Shown here one piece after another: positions 1 to 11,179 of a DNA stretch of 64,000 nt (the stretch's first letter is position 1; every line of letters starts with the position of its first letter). The notes beneath the pieces were generated by a model that saw only the letters and a program-made list of their open reading frames with translations, did not search any database and was not told the DNA's origin. The DNA is from Halisarca cf. caerulea (taxonomy: Eukaryota; Porifera; Demospongiae; Chondrillida; Halisarcidae). The position numbers and the translations under genes were made by a program. The DNA lies in assembly GCA_963170055.1 (NCBI GenBank), contig CAUJGJ010000378.1, positions 66,001-130,000 of the forward strand, written 5' to 3'.

Positions 1-1282
1 GACCATATTGAGCAGCACAATGGAGGGCAGTAAAGCCATTACTTGCTTTAATGTCTATTGGACAACCTTCATTCAGTAAAAGTGTGACCACATCCTTGTG
101 ACCACCTGCTGCAGCCTGATGAAGTGGAGACCCTGCTTTACCAGCCACCATTGTCATCAGTTTTCTTCCACCAACACTAAGCAACATTTCAATAACCTCC
201 AGTTGACCGTCTGCAGCTGCTGCATGTAAGGGGGTCCGCCCTGTTGAATTAAGTACAGATTCTGCTAAATTCAGGAGCAGCTCAACTTCATCTTTTCCTT
301 GCATAGTAGCATACATAGAAGGAGTCAATCCATTATGGTCTTCCGGGTCAATGCAACACCCTTTGTTAATTAGCAGTTTCACTGTATCTACCTGACCCTC
401 ACCAGCAGCACAATGGAGAGGTGTACGACCGTCTTCATCAGTTACGTCAACTGAAACACCTAACTCTACACACTCCTTCAGTTTAGCAGTGTCTCCAGAT
501 CGGGCAGCATCAAAGATATCACATTTCCTACTATTGTGGACTCCTGCATGATCCAAGCTGGGAAGAATCCTACTCTTAACGGGAACCATACGGCACCCTC
601 TATCCATCAGCAGTCTTATCACCTCCACCTGACCATGTGCTATAGCATGATGTATAGGAGACCAGCCGTCTTCATCAGTCAGGTCAACTGGGACACCTAG
701 ATCTAGATATGCCTTCACTGAGGCAATGTCCCCAGATTGAGCTGCTTTGAAAATATTTTCCCCAAAATTGTTTTCCATCTTGGAAATTTCACTACCGGGA
801 GAGTTGCTAGCTTTTAGGCCAATCTGCTCGCTACTGTTTACTCCTTTAGAACTTACACCAACAGAAGTGCTGGAAGCCACAGTGTCATCAACTTCAACAG
901 TTCCACCATGTTCAACCAACAATTCCATTACTGAGTACTGCTCGCACATCACTGCCCACTGCAATGGTGTAGTGTGTTCATTATCAAGTGCATTAACATG
1001 ACTGCCCATCTCAATGAGAATCCGGACACACTCAACCGATCCATTTCCAGTAGCATAGTGTAATGCGGTACGTCCGTTGTTATCAACTGAGTCAATGTAG
1101 CAACCATTCTCTTGTAAGAGCTGTATTACTTCAACCTGACCACATGCTGCAGCATGATGGAGAAGAGACCAACCTTCTTCATCGGTGAAGTTTACAGGAG
1201 TACCAGCATCAAGGTATGATTTTACCGCAGGGACATCCCCCGTCTGTATTGAATCTAACATATCATCTCGTTCTGCTTGCAT
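1..1282 (-). CDS. Ankyrin-repeat protein of the ankyrin/death-domain family, copy 1 (5' part only)
   Basis: The minus-strand reading frame begins at the ATG whose first base is 1282 and stays open to the left edge, so only about 427 N-terminal residues are visible. The protein starts MQAERDDMLDSIQTGD and runs through ankyrin repeats with the usual G-x-TPLH / LL..G signatures (for example EEGWSLLHHAAA, NGRTALHYA, DGRTPLHCAAGEG). A low-complexity Ser/Thr-rich spacer of about 50 residues separates the first three repeats from the rest, as in the other copies. It is clearly paralogous to copies 2-4 but is the most diverged N-terminus. Ankyrin repeats mediate protein binding; a death-domain C-terminus is inferred from the paralogs and lies outside the window. 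No stop or frameshift is seen in the visible part. Confidence 0.9.
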   Translation of the reverse strand, partial: MQAERDDMLDSIQTGDVPAVKSYLDAGTPVNFTDEEGWSLLHHAAACGQVEVIQLLQENGCYIDSVDNNGRTALHYATGNGSVECVRILIEMGSHVNALDNEHTTPLQWAVMCEQYSVMELLVEHGGTVEVDDTVASSTSVGVSSKGVNSSEQIGLKASNSPGSEISKMENNFGENIFKAAQSGDIASVKAYLDLGVPVDLTDEDGWSPIHHAIAHGQVEVIRLLMDRGCRMVPVKSRILPSLDHAGVHNSRKCDIFDAARSGDTAKLKECVELGVSVDVTDEDGRTPLHCAAGEGQVDTVKLLINKGCCIDPEDHNGLTPSMYATMQGKDEVELLLNLAESVLNSTGRTPLHAAAADGQLEVIEMLLSVGGRKLMTMVAGKAGSPLHQAAAGGHKDVVTLLLNEGCPIDIKASNGFTALHCAAQYG

Positions 1283-2445
1283 TCTTGATCAAAGTTAGTA
1301 GCTTGAACACTCCAATGGAATACTTCTGGAAAATTAAATGTGACCGCCAGTTGTTTCAAGTGTCCTTATAGCCTATACATTGAATAAGAAAACTATGGAT
1401 ACGTCATATATATAATTTCTCTAAGCAGTCATATTCAGTATGAAAAATCAGCAAACAGCAATGCCATGTTATTTCATTGCCATTGATATTCTATAGATCA
1501 TGAAATATTATTATCTGACTATATGCTATGGTCTCTACTATAAAGCAAGGGAAGCAATGTGTATAATAAGCAGATTCTGAATAATAAGTGCATAATATTA
1601 TTATGTGTGTGTGCGTTTAATACATGTGTACATGTACGTGCATGAGTTTATTCACCGTACTGTAGAAATTTTTGGCAGAACTTCAATGGCTTCGGATTCG
1701 CATAATTTTATCTGTGAATTTTACTTAACTGCTGGAAAATGGCGGCCATAGCTGTTTATAGGTATCGGACACTTCAGAAATAATAGATCCTGGTCATCAG
1801 GCCTGTACTTTGTTATATACAGTTGGACAACTGATTGTCCTCAGTATAATGATGCTTAAGTTCTTTCAAGTCAGCTTATGCGGAAGCCAGGGTGTGCTGT
1901 CCAACCATCTAGCTTCGGCGGAAACATTTATATGAGCTGTTCAGGAGTGGATCAACAAGCTGATGGACATGATTCAAGCCTATAGACCTCAGAATTAGCC
2001 TACGAAATAACACCAGGCTTTGTCGAATATGATATGCTTCACACCGTCAATCGAGTTCTTCACTTAAATGCGTAAATGGGACGGCACCATATTTTTAGTC
2101 TGGCTTCCTAGACTAGTAGGCTACATGTATGCGTAATAAAAACGTGAACAGTCGACTTTCAAGTGATTTGTGAAATTTACATCCTACAAAAATTTTGGAC
2201 AGTAGGGTAACTCCCAATGATGTCGTACATCAAAGAAGCTGCACTGGGCAATATTCGGGATACCTATCCTGCAGTCAGGACAGTATTTGCACGTGTTATC
2301 CAAGATCTGTACAGAGCAGCTGTCTTTTAAGTGTTGAAAAGGAGATAAATTATTAACACATGGTTTTGTTTTACTGACCTTAATCCTCAGGTGCTACGCG
2401 CCCTCGGCTCTCGGCCCAAAAACATGTTACTCCCTAGGGAGCCAT
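1283..2445. other. 5' flank of copy 1, no gene recognised
   Basis: AT-rich non-coding sequence upstream of the copy 1 start. It includes an AAAATGGCGGCC motif near 1736 that resembles metazoan YY1/TISU promoter-type elements, but no transcript start can be assigned. No RNA gene or convincing ORF was seen. Confidence 0.4.
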
Positions 2446-2640
2446 GTGGTAACTAGTATGCATGTGCAATGTGCGTACGTATGTGTAGAAATGTGCATAT
2501 TATGCATATATTATCTGTACATGTCTATGTACATGTACACACATAATACAGCATGTACACACATATGTATATGTATACATACATGTATACATACAATGTA
2601 TATGCATGTACATAAAGTTAAAAAGTCAAATCTCAATATT
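2446..2640. repeat. TACATG/TATACA-rich low-complexity tract
   Basis: Runs of tacatgta, tatgcata and tatacatacatg-type words fill this stretch. The open frame across it is compositional and is not treated as a gene. Confidence 0.6.
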
Positions 2641-2802
2641 TAGACAGGATGCCCCTTTAGCCCCTTGGCTGGTCTTCCAGGGGATTTTCTGTGATCTCAT
2701 ACATGCATGGCAAATTTATACACACAAACACAAACAAACAATAAAATGTAACAATTATGTTCTGATCAATCAATTTGCTGGCTATAGTTGATGTTCTTCC
2801 AG

Positions 2803-2992
2803 CTCCTTTGGTTTCTGCTTTTGTTGGTGGGGGAGTAGGGAAAAAACGCCAAAGAGTCACTTCTGTTGGGGATAGACCTTCATCTATCCCATAACCCAGC
2901 CTCAGGATCACCTGCTCCATTAAACATGCCACAGACACCCCCCTACATGTACACAGGGTATTCACAACCGACCGTGGCTAGTTCTGATATGG
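2803..2992 (+). pseudogene. Possible coding-gene fragment with a frame break (unidentified)
   Basis: After an acceptor-like gttcttccag the frame reads APLVSAFVGGGVGKKRQ... up to RPSSIP, then a TAA at 2892-2894. The sequence continues in another frame as HNPASGSPAPLNMPQTPPY..., again of coding-like composition (Pro/Ser/Ala-rich), up to a possible donor after gatatg. Two adjacent coding-like stretches in different frames suggest an exon remnant with a small indel. I do not recognise the family. It could also be chance, since no paralogous copy in the window tests it. Confidence 0.25.
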
Positions 2993-3479
2993 TTCGTTTC
3001 TTCTTTGTAACATCATTAATCAGCGGCTGTCCTTGGTGTGTCACCAAGCATATTTTTAATGATGTTTAGCATTTCATGGAGGAACAGAAAGGGAAGAGAG
3101 GGTGACTTTGGTGAATTCATTCCTACATATGTGTGAAAAGCCACAAAAATGGCAGTTTTGTTGAAGCCTGTGACAAAGTCGCTAATGCAGACCTCTAGTT
3201 GCCTCAATCCTTTTTAATCCTACCCCTAACAGCTGATTTGAGGTCACCCATCTATCATGGAGCTCTTCATCTTTTATCATAATAATTCTGCATATGTATG
3301 AAGCGGTCATTGGCCAACAGTCTTTTGTCTTGCATTCATCCTCAAAATTTGTTGTGAAGATAAAACCTTGTACATATATAATAGCTAGCAATATAAGAGT
3401 GGACTTAGAGACCTATTCATAGTTCGATAAGAGATTTATCAACCTGACCACATCAAAAGAAACGCCCACGCATAGTTGT

Positions 3480-5200
3480 GTAATAAAAGAATACATTGCA
3501 TTCTATACTATAAAAGTATATAAACTGCCATGGACATAGTGAATTTCTGCATGATACAGTAACTGTAATTATTGTGGGATTATTAGTGTTGCCCTGTCAA
3601 TTGTTACAACGCATTTTCACTGTATGTGCAATGATTATCCTGATAATCACAATATTATCACAATATCAAAATCACTGACAATACGATTATCACTGCAAAA
3701 ATTATCATGAATATCAGGAGTATATCATGATTCTTGTCCATGGCAGCGTCATATATATTCCAAAACTTGTCGAGTGCATAAAAGAGCAAGTGAACTAAAA
3801 AAACTGAACATACAGATGTCGGCAGTCCTATAGCATTGATTATTTCTTAAGCTCAATTTATTTCTCACTCAATTGAAATAGACTTCAACTATGGTGTGAT
3901 GCATACATTCTTTTTGAAAATGAAAACCTGGACAATCTCCCTACACATATAGTTCATAATATGCATGGAAGATGGAAACATGCAAAAACATGACAGGATG
4001 TGAGGCCATAGGGTGGACACCTACACTACATTGTGCTTGTGATCATTTACATCCCATTTACAATTTCTCAGCTTATGACTGGCAGGTATATAAAATAGTA
4101 ACATGATTAAGAAATCCCTGTCTATATTTACCCCTTACATGCTCACATACTAACTTAATCAGCATCAGATGATCGATCCTGTAGTTGCTGCACACTCCAG
4201 AGTTAACAGACCAATGTAGATACAATGCACTGAGCTCTCCTTGATCAAATGACACTGAAAGGTTACGGATGTGTATAATTTCTAGATTCTGGCTGCATGC
4301 ATGAGATAAGTAAAACTCTAGTAACAGCTACTATTACATAGTATGCTCCAAAACAACATCTAGAATTTGTGATGATACTTTCTGTACTAGACAGCAATAA
4401 TTCTGGCTTAACAGTGTTGAGTATAGTCTTGCGGCGCTAGACCATCACCCCTCTCAATGATTTAGACACAAAGAAAAATTGATTTGGAATTACTGTAATT
4501 AAAAACTTATGAGAATGCTGCCCTGTACACTTAAATCAGAACTCGCCTGGAAGCTAAACACACAGAAAGCCAAAGAAAGGAAACTAAATAGATGCAATGA
4601 AGTTCTAATTAAAACAGAATCAAGGCCAACCATTGAGACGTCTGAATCAACATCTCGAGATCCTACCACATGCACAAAACTGGCCGAGCATGAGCCATTC
4701 TGGTCTTGTCTTATGCAATGGGTTCATAGCACTCTGCCAAACGAATTCTGGGCAGGGCTGCCTGCAAAAACATCTACTTCTTATAATGACATACATCGGT
4801 ACCATGAGGGAAGACCGCGTATACGTACGGAGAATTATGCAGTATAATTATTACCAGCGTTACCAGGACTTCAGGTTTTGAGTTTTCTTTTTTCTTGAGG
4901 AGTATCCCAAGGCATCCTATGTCCCAGGCCCATATATTTATTCGTATGTATCTCTATAATCACCGATTAGACATAGTCGACCGGCTTTTCGGCAATACTA
5001 CGCGTGCCAGGCTGAGTACGTTACATGCAGGACAGGGAATCTACTTGAATTAAGGCCATTGCACCTCACGTCTGAGTTCGACCATGAATACAAAGCAGTT
5101 GTAAAGGCTAGCTCATGCAGACACGTATAATACAAGTATACGCCCCGCATACGTGTGTGGCAAGGACAAACAAAGTAAGAATCTGTAATCTAGGATATAA
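3480..5200. repeat. Paralogous intergenic flank shared by the units (non-coding)
   Basis: Segments here match, in order, 49.68-51.40 kb and partly 16.86-20.81 kb. Examples are the block with ttgatcaaggagagct near 4235 and the block with gcaatgaagttctaatt near 4594. Open frames in this copy (for example 4509-4847) are broken in the other copies by stops and indels, so this is conserved by recent duplication rather than as protein. A short segment near 4073-4255 is bounded by splice-like signals on the minus strand and might be a 3' exon, but the frame is not preserved between copies. Confidence 0.6.
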
Positions 5201-5469
5201 ACTCTAGCTTAGCTTATTAGTAAGTACCGCTGAGAGATAGATCACAAAGGTTGACTTATACAGCTTCTGTCCGCCGGAATCTGCACCAGCTCTCTGACAC
5301 GAATAACCGTTCACCACTTGAAATACGGAGTATACTGTACTTGTATAGTATATAAAATTGGTATCGCATACCAACGTAACGTTAACGCGTATCCCGCCCC
5401 TTCTCGCCGGTAGGGCGCTTGCGGGAGACGGTCTAGCTGGCCAGACTAACTGTGTACATGATGAACATG

Positions 5470-5573
5470 TAGTCTCGTCAACCAGACCCTGTTTCGCCTC
5501 GTTTCGCCTAGTATGCAGTAAAAATGGCGGATAATAATAAACAAGACGAAACAGGGTCTGGTTGACGAGACTA
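5470..5573. mobile_element. 104-bp MITE-like element with long TIRs and 9-bp target duplication
   Basis: The ends are inverted repeats: 27 bp match perfectly (beginning TAGTCTCGTCAACCAGACCC) and similarity continues for about 35 bp. The element is flanked on both sides by atgaacatg (5461-5469 and 5574-5582). The paralogous site at about 51.56 kb has a single atgaacatg and no element, so the insertion is directly visible. A 9-bp duplication fits Mutator-like elements best; the family is not proven and no transposase is present. Confidence 0.85.
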
Positions 5574-5934
5574 ATGAACATGCACTAATTTTGCTTGCCT
5601 CTTATACAGTCCGGCCACAACTCAACAACAACAACAAGTGGAATTTCCGAACGAAACAAAATAATATATACATAAGTTATTGTATAATAATAATTATTAA
5701 TGCGGGTTAAGAACAAAATCATTGGAATTTCTGTTGTTACAAAGAAACAGCTGTTACAACAACTTCCAAACTGAAAAAATAGTAGTTTTGATTCATATAC
5801 AAATTACTACACAAACCCCTTAATAATGATTGCACAGTCTTTCCCTCATCCTGCATCAGTAATGAAACATACATGTGAAGTTGGTCCATGCAGCATACAT
5901 ATCACATGCGTTGACTGACACTCACACATGTACG

Positions 5935-6434
<500 letters not shown>

Positions 6435-6609
6435 ATAGTCTTAAACCATACAGTTCCACTTCCCCAATGAAATCATTAATATGTTAAAGGGTTGAACAGT
6501 AGCTGAATATGGGTGAATGGAAACCAATAAAGTGGCAAATGATGTAGGATTACCACAGGGCTATACATAAGGCTAAATCAAAGAACATCATCCAAAAAAC
6601 TTGGAAAAA

Positions 6610-6705
6610 GTGTAAGTGAAGCAGGCACAGACCTAGACGAGCAAGGACAAGACAAGCATATAGGGCTAGACAGGCAAGGACAAGACAAGCATATGTAAGG
6701 GCTGG
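6610..6705. repeat. Two-copy form of a 33-bp minisatellite
   Basis: Two tandem units containing gcaaggacaagacaagcata, followed by gggctggatgagca. The same locus in the copy 4 unit (52145-52815) has expanded to about 20 units, and the copy 3 unit has a degenerate version near 39410-39470. Confidence 0.75.
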
Positions 6706-6988
6706 ATGAGCACAGGGTTACACACATGTGGCTATATGGGTATAAAACTACAGAGTTCAGTTAGACTGAGTGCACACTGTGCAAATTCCTACATCCCACA
6801 GCACATACATACATGAAAGGGATGTGGGATGTAGGGATTTGCAGTACATGGTTGATAATGTGGGTTTAAGCAGCTTCTATTATATGAAGATCACAAAAAT
6901 GCATAATCGCTTGATATTATACAAGGAAATAAATTCAAAGTTAATAAATGAATACATACATTAGAAATTATAGTACCTCACCTGAAAT

Positions 6989-9900
6989 ACAAGTGTGTGG
7001 TCGGGTCCTACTGGATCACAAGTGTGTGGTCGGGTCCTACTGGATCACAAGTATGTGGTCGGGTCCTACTGGATCACAAGTGTGTAGTCGGGTCCTACTG
7101 GATCACAAGTGTGTGGTCGGGTCCTACTGGATCACCAGTGTGTGGTCGGATCCTACTGGATCACAAGTGTGTGGTCGGGTCCTACTGGATCACAAGTGTG
7201 TGGTCGGGTCCTACTGGATCACAAGTGTGTGGTCGGGTCCTACTGGATCACAAGTGTGTGGTCGGATCCTACTGGATCACAAGTGTGTGGTCGGGTCCTC
7301 CTGGATCACAAGTGTGTGGTCGGGTCCTACTGGATCACAAGTGTGTGGTCGGGTCCTACTGGATCACAAGTGTGTGGTCGAGTCCTACTGGATCACAAGT
7401 GTGTGGTCGGGTCCTACTGGATCACAAGTGTGTGGTCGGGTCCTACTGGATCACGAGTGTGTGGTCGGGTCCTACTGGATCACAAGTGTGTGGTTGGGTC
7501 CTACTGGATCACAAGTGTGTGGTTGGGTCCTCCTGGATCACAAGTGTGTGGTCGGATCCTACTGGATCGCAAGTGTGTGGTCGGGTCCTATTGGATCACA
7601 AGTGTGTGGTCGGGTCCTACTGGATCACAAGTATGTGGTCGGGTCCTAGTGGATCACAAGTGTGTGGTCGGGTCCTAGTGGATCACAAGTGTGTGGTCGG
7701 GTACTACTGGATCACCAGTGTGTGGTCGGGTACTACTGGATCACCAGTGTGTGGTCGGGTCCTACTGGATCACAAGTGTGTGGTCGGGTCCAACTGGATC
7801 ACAAGTGTGTGGTCGGGTCCTACTGGATCACAAGTGTGTGGTCGGGTCCTACTGGATCACAAGTATGTGGTCGGGTCCTACTGGATCACAAGTGTGTGGT
7901 CGGGTCCTCCTGGATCACAAGTGTGTGGTCGGGTCCTACTGGATCACAAGTGTGTGGTCGGATCCTACTGGATCACAAGTGTGTGGTCGGGTCCTCCTGG
8001 ATCACAAGTGTGTGGTCGGGTCCTACTGGATCACAAGTGTGTGGTCGGGTCCTACTGGATCACAAGTGTGTGGTCGAGTCCTACTGGATCACAAGTGTGT
8101 GGTCAGGTCCTACTGGATCACAAGTGTGTGGTCGGGTCCTACTGGATCACAAGTGTGTGGTCGGGTACTACTGGATCACGAGTGTGTGGTCGGGTCCTAC
8201 TGGATCACAAGTGTGTGGTTGGGTCCTACTGGATCACAAGTGTGTGGTTGGGTCCTCCTGGATCACAAGTGTGTGGTCGGATCCTACTGGATCGCAAGTG
8301 TGTGGTCGGGTCCTATTGGATCACAAGTGTGTGGTCGGGTCCTACTGGATCACAAGTATGTGGTCGGGTCCTAGTGGATCACAAGTGTGTGGTCGGGTCC
8401 TAGTGGATCACAAGTGTGTGGTCGGGTACTACTGGATCACCAGTGTGTGGTCGGGTACTACTGGATCACCAGTGTGTGGTCGGGTCCTACTGGATCACAA
8501 GTGTGTGGTCGGGTCCAACTGGATCACAAGTGTGTGGTCGGGTACTACTGGATCACAAGTGTGTGGTCGGGTCCTACTGGATCACAAGTATGTGGTCGGG
8601 TCCTACTGGATCACAAGTGTGTGGTCGGGTCCTCCTGGATCACAAGTGTGTGGTCGGGTCCTACTGGATCACAAGTGTGTGGTCAAGTCCTACTGGATCC
8701 CAAGTGTGTGGTCGGGTCCTACTGGATCACAAGTGTGTGGTCGGGTCCTACTGGATCACAAGTGTGTGGTCATCTACTGGATCACAAGTGTGTGGTCGGG
8801 TCCTACTGGATCACAAGTGTGTGGTCGGGTCCTACTGGATCACAAGTGTGTGGTCGGGTCCTACTGGATCACAAGTGTGTGGTCGGGTCCTACTGGATCA
8901 CAAGTATGTGGTCGGGTCCTACTGGACCACAAGTGTGTGGTCGGGTCCTACTGGATCACAAGTGTGTGGTCGGGTCCTACTGGATCACAAGTGTGTGGTC
9001 GGATCCTACTGGATCACAAGTGTGTGGTCGGGTCCTCCTGGATCACAAGTGTGTGGTCGGGTCCTACTGGATCACACGTGTGTGGTCGGGTCCTACTGGA
9101 TCACAAGTGTCTGGTCGAGTCCTACTGGATCACAAGTGTGTGGTCGGGTCCTACTGGATCACAAGTGTGTGGTCGGGTACTACTGGATCACGAGTGTGTG
9201 GTCGGGTCCTACTGGATCACAAGTGTGTGGTTGGGTCCTACTGGATCACAAGTGTGTGGTTGGGTCCTCCTGGATCACAAGTGTGTGGTCGGATCCTACT
9301 GGATCGCAAGTGTGTGGTCGGGTCCTATTGGATCACAAGTGTGTGGTCGGGTCCTACTGGATCACAAGTATGTGGTCGGGTCCTAGTGGATCACAAGTGT
9401 GTGGTCGGGTCCTAGTGGATCACAAGTGTGTGGTCGGGTACTACTGGATCACCAGTGTGTGGTCGGGTACTACTGGATCACCAGTGTGTGGTCGGGTCCT
9501 ACTGGATCACAAGTGTGTGGTCGGGTCCAACTGGATCACAAGTGTGTGGTCGGGTACTACTGGATCACAAGTGTGTGGTCGGGTCCTACTGGATCACAAG
9601 TATGTGGTCGGGTCCTACTGGATCACAAGTGTGTGGTCGGGTCCTCCTGGATCACAAGTGTGTGGTCGGGTCCTACTGGATCACAAGTGTGTGGTCAAGT
9701 CCTACTGGATCCCAAGTGTGTGGTCGGGTCCTACTGGATCACAAGTGTGTGGTCGGGTCCTACTGGATCACAAGTGTGTGGTCATCTACTGGATCACAAG
9801 TGTGTGGTCGGGTCCTACTGGATCACAAGTGTGTGGTCGGGTCCTACTGGATCACAAGTGTGTGGTTGGGTCCTACTGGATCACAAGTGTGTGGTCGGGT

Positions 9901-10236
9901 CCTACTGGATCACAAGTATGTGGTCGGGTCCTACTGGACCACAAGTGTGTGGTCGGGTCCTACTGGATCACAAGTGTGTGGTCGGGTCCTACTGGATCAC
10001 AAGTGTGTGGTCGGGTCCTACTGGATCACAAGTGTGTGGTCGGGTCCTACTGGATCACAAGTGTGTGGTCGGGTCCTACTGGATCACAAGTGTGTGGTCG
10101 GGTCCTACTGGATCACAAGTGTGTGGTCGGGTCCTACTGGATCACAAGTGTGTGGTCGGGTCCTACTGGATCACAAGTGTGTGGTCGGGTCCTAATGGAT
10201 CACAAGTGTGTGGTCGGGTCCTACTGGATCACAAGT
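6989..10236. repeat. 29-bp minisatellite array, about 112 copies, with higher-order repeats
   Basis: Tandem 29-bp units contain tgtgtggtcgggtcctac followed by tggatcacaag. Because 29 is not a multiple of 3, each plus-strand frame translates to the same 29-residue cycle (VWSGPTGSQVC...), and frames stay open for up to 607 codons, yet nothing suggests a start, splice sites or a conserved product. Marker variants recur at 725 bp (25 units) and about 1012 bp, for example the short unit gtcatctactgg near 8770 and 9781, showing block duplication of the array. It lies immediately 3' of the copy 2 gene. Confidence 0.95.
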
Positions 10237-10877
10237 TGACAGGCTCACCTGTAAGAAATAACAGAAGAATGAGTTGCAATGAAATAATAATAATATACAT
10301 AATAACAACACTCAACACTACAAACACATTTGTATGTGCTTTGTGTGTGTAGCAAGATTATGTGCATGTATATCATGGAGAAGTCAGCAACAAAACTATT
10401 GAAGGAACAGTGAAAATACAACAATGTGCATCCACAGAACGGATCAAACCCAAACTCCTCATCACTAGTGGCTCTACCCTCTTAGGCAGGCTGGACCATC
10501 CCTGGAAATTACATGCAAAGCTTCGTAGCATCACAAATGTACTCAAGACATAGTTTCACATCTGAATTGATTTTGCATGTGTTACATACACTCCCCATTC
10601 TGCACACAGTGTGGAACATACTAACGTGTAAAAACTTGCCAAAAGCTGGCAGTGAAGCCATTCAAGTCACAGTTATTGTAGGAATTAAAGAGTTAAATTG
10701 TCAATAATGTGTACTTGACAAGATTCTGAAAGAGAGCAAAACCCTCCAATACAGCTACATCAGGCATGCATTCAGGCATGAAGAATCTGCTCAGTCGGAC
10801 ATGCAACACTTGAAAGTGCAAGTCACTGATCAGAGTCAATAGTACAATGTGTACTGTCAGAAGACATTTCTCACCTC
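10237..10877. other. 3' flank / downstream region of copy 2
   Basis: Unit-conserved sequence between the minisatellite and the second death-domain exon. On the minus strand a good acceptor (ttcttacag) sits exactly at the array edge; joined in phase 1 it would add six residues and a stop inside the first repeat unit. No other feature was recognised. Confidence 0.4.
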
Positions 10878-11179
10878 TTAAATATCTTTCGAAAGTGCTC
10901 CTCTGATGTCTTCCACAAGAAGTGGGAATCCTGTCAACTTTAGAGCTGCAAACACTGTTTCCCAAGTACGTGGGAGGTCTCCAGTACCATTTTCTCTATG
11001 CAACCATCGGCGAGTAAGCTCCTTGAAACATTCCTCTACAATTGCAAGACACTGCTTGTAAACCACATCTGTGATCCTAGTCTCCACATGTAAGTGGACA
11101 GCAAACTCCTTCCATCTGGAGTGCATCTTTCTCCCAACAAGATTCCAGAGATGGGCTTCAGTGAGAATATTGTCATCAG
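10878..11179 (-). CDS. Copy 2 exon 3: second death domain
   Basis: The exon starts after an acceptor ending in ctgtatag and is read in phase 1 (ADDNILTEAHLWNLVGRKM...). The Trp and Leu pattern (RWKEFAVHL, CFKELTRRWL, LPRTWETVFAAL) fits the six-helix death fold. Here the frame stops at 10880-10878, 3 bp before the GTGAGA donor used by the paralogs. Confidence 0.8.

Noticed and set aside
4073..4255. Minus-strand exon with splice-like borders shared with 19.51-19.70 and 50.23-50.41 kb
   Set aside because: Nucleotide similarity is clear but the reading frame is not kept between copies, so it may be non-coding; mentioned only as a shared block.
4509..4847. 112-codon plus-strand ORF as a gene
   Set aside because: Paralogous stretches near 20.1-20.6 and 50.66-50.98 kb carry stops and indels, and one is interrupted by a MITE.
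5204..5581. 125-codon minus-strand ORF with counterparts at 38.23 and 51.29 kb
   Set aside because: Only short segments share a frame and part of this ORF lies inside the MITE; judged to be shared flank sequence.
6948..10352. ORFs up to 607 codons across the 29-bp array as a repetitive secreted or structural protein gene
   Set aside because: All three frames give the same peptide because 29 is not a multiple of 3, copy numbers vary freely between units and there is no conserved start or end. Treated as satellite DNA.
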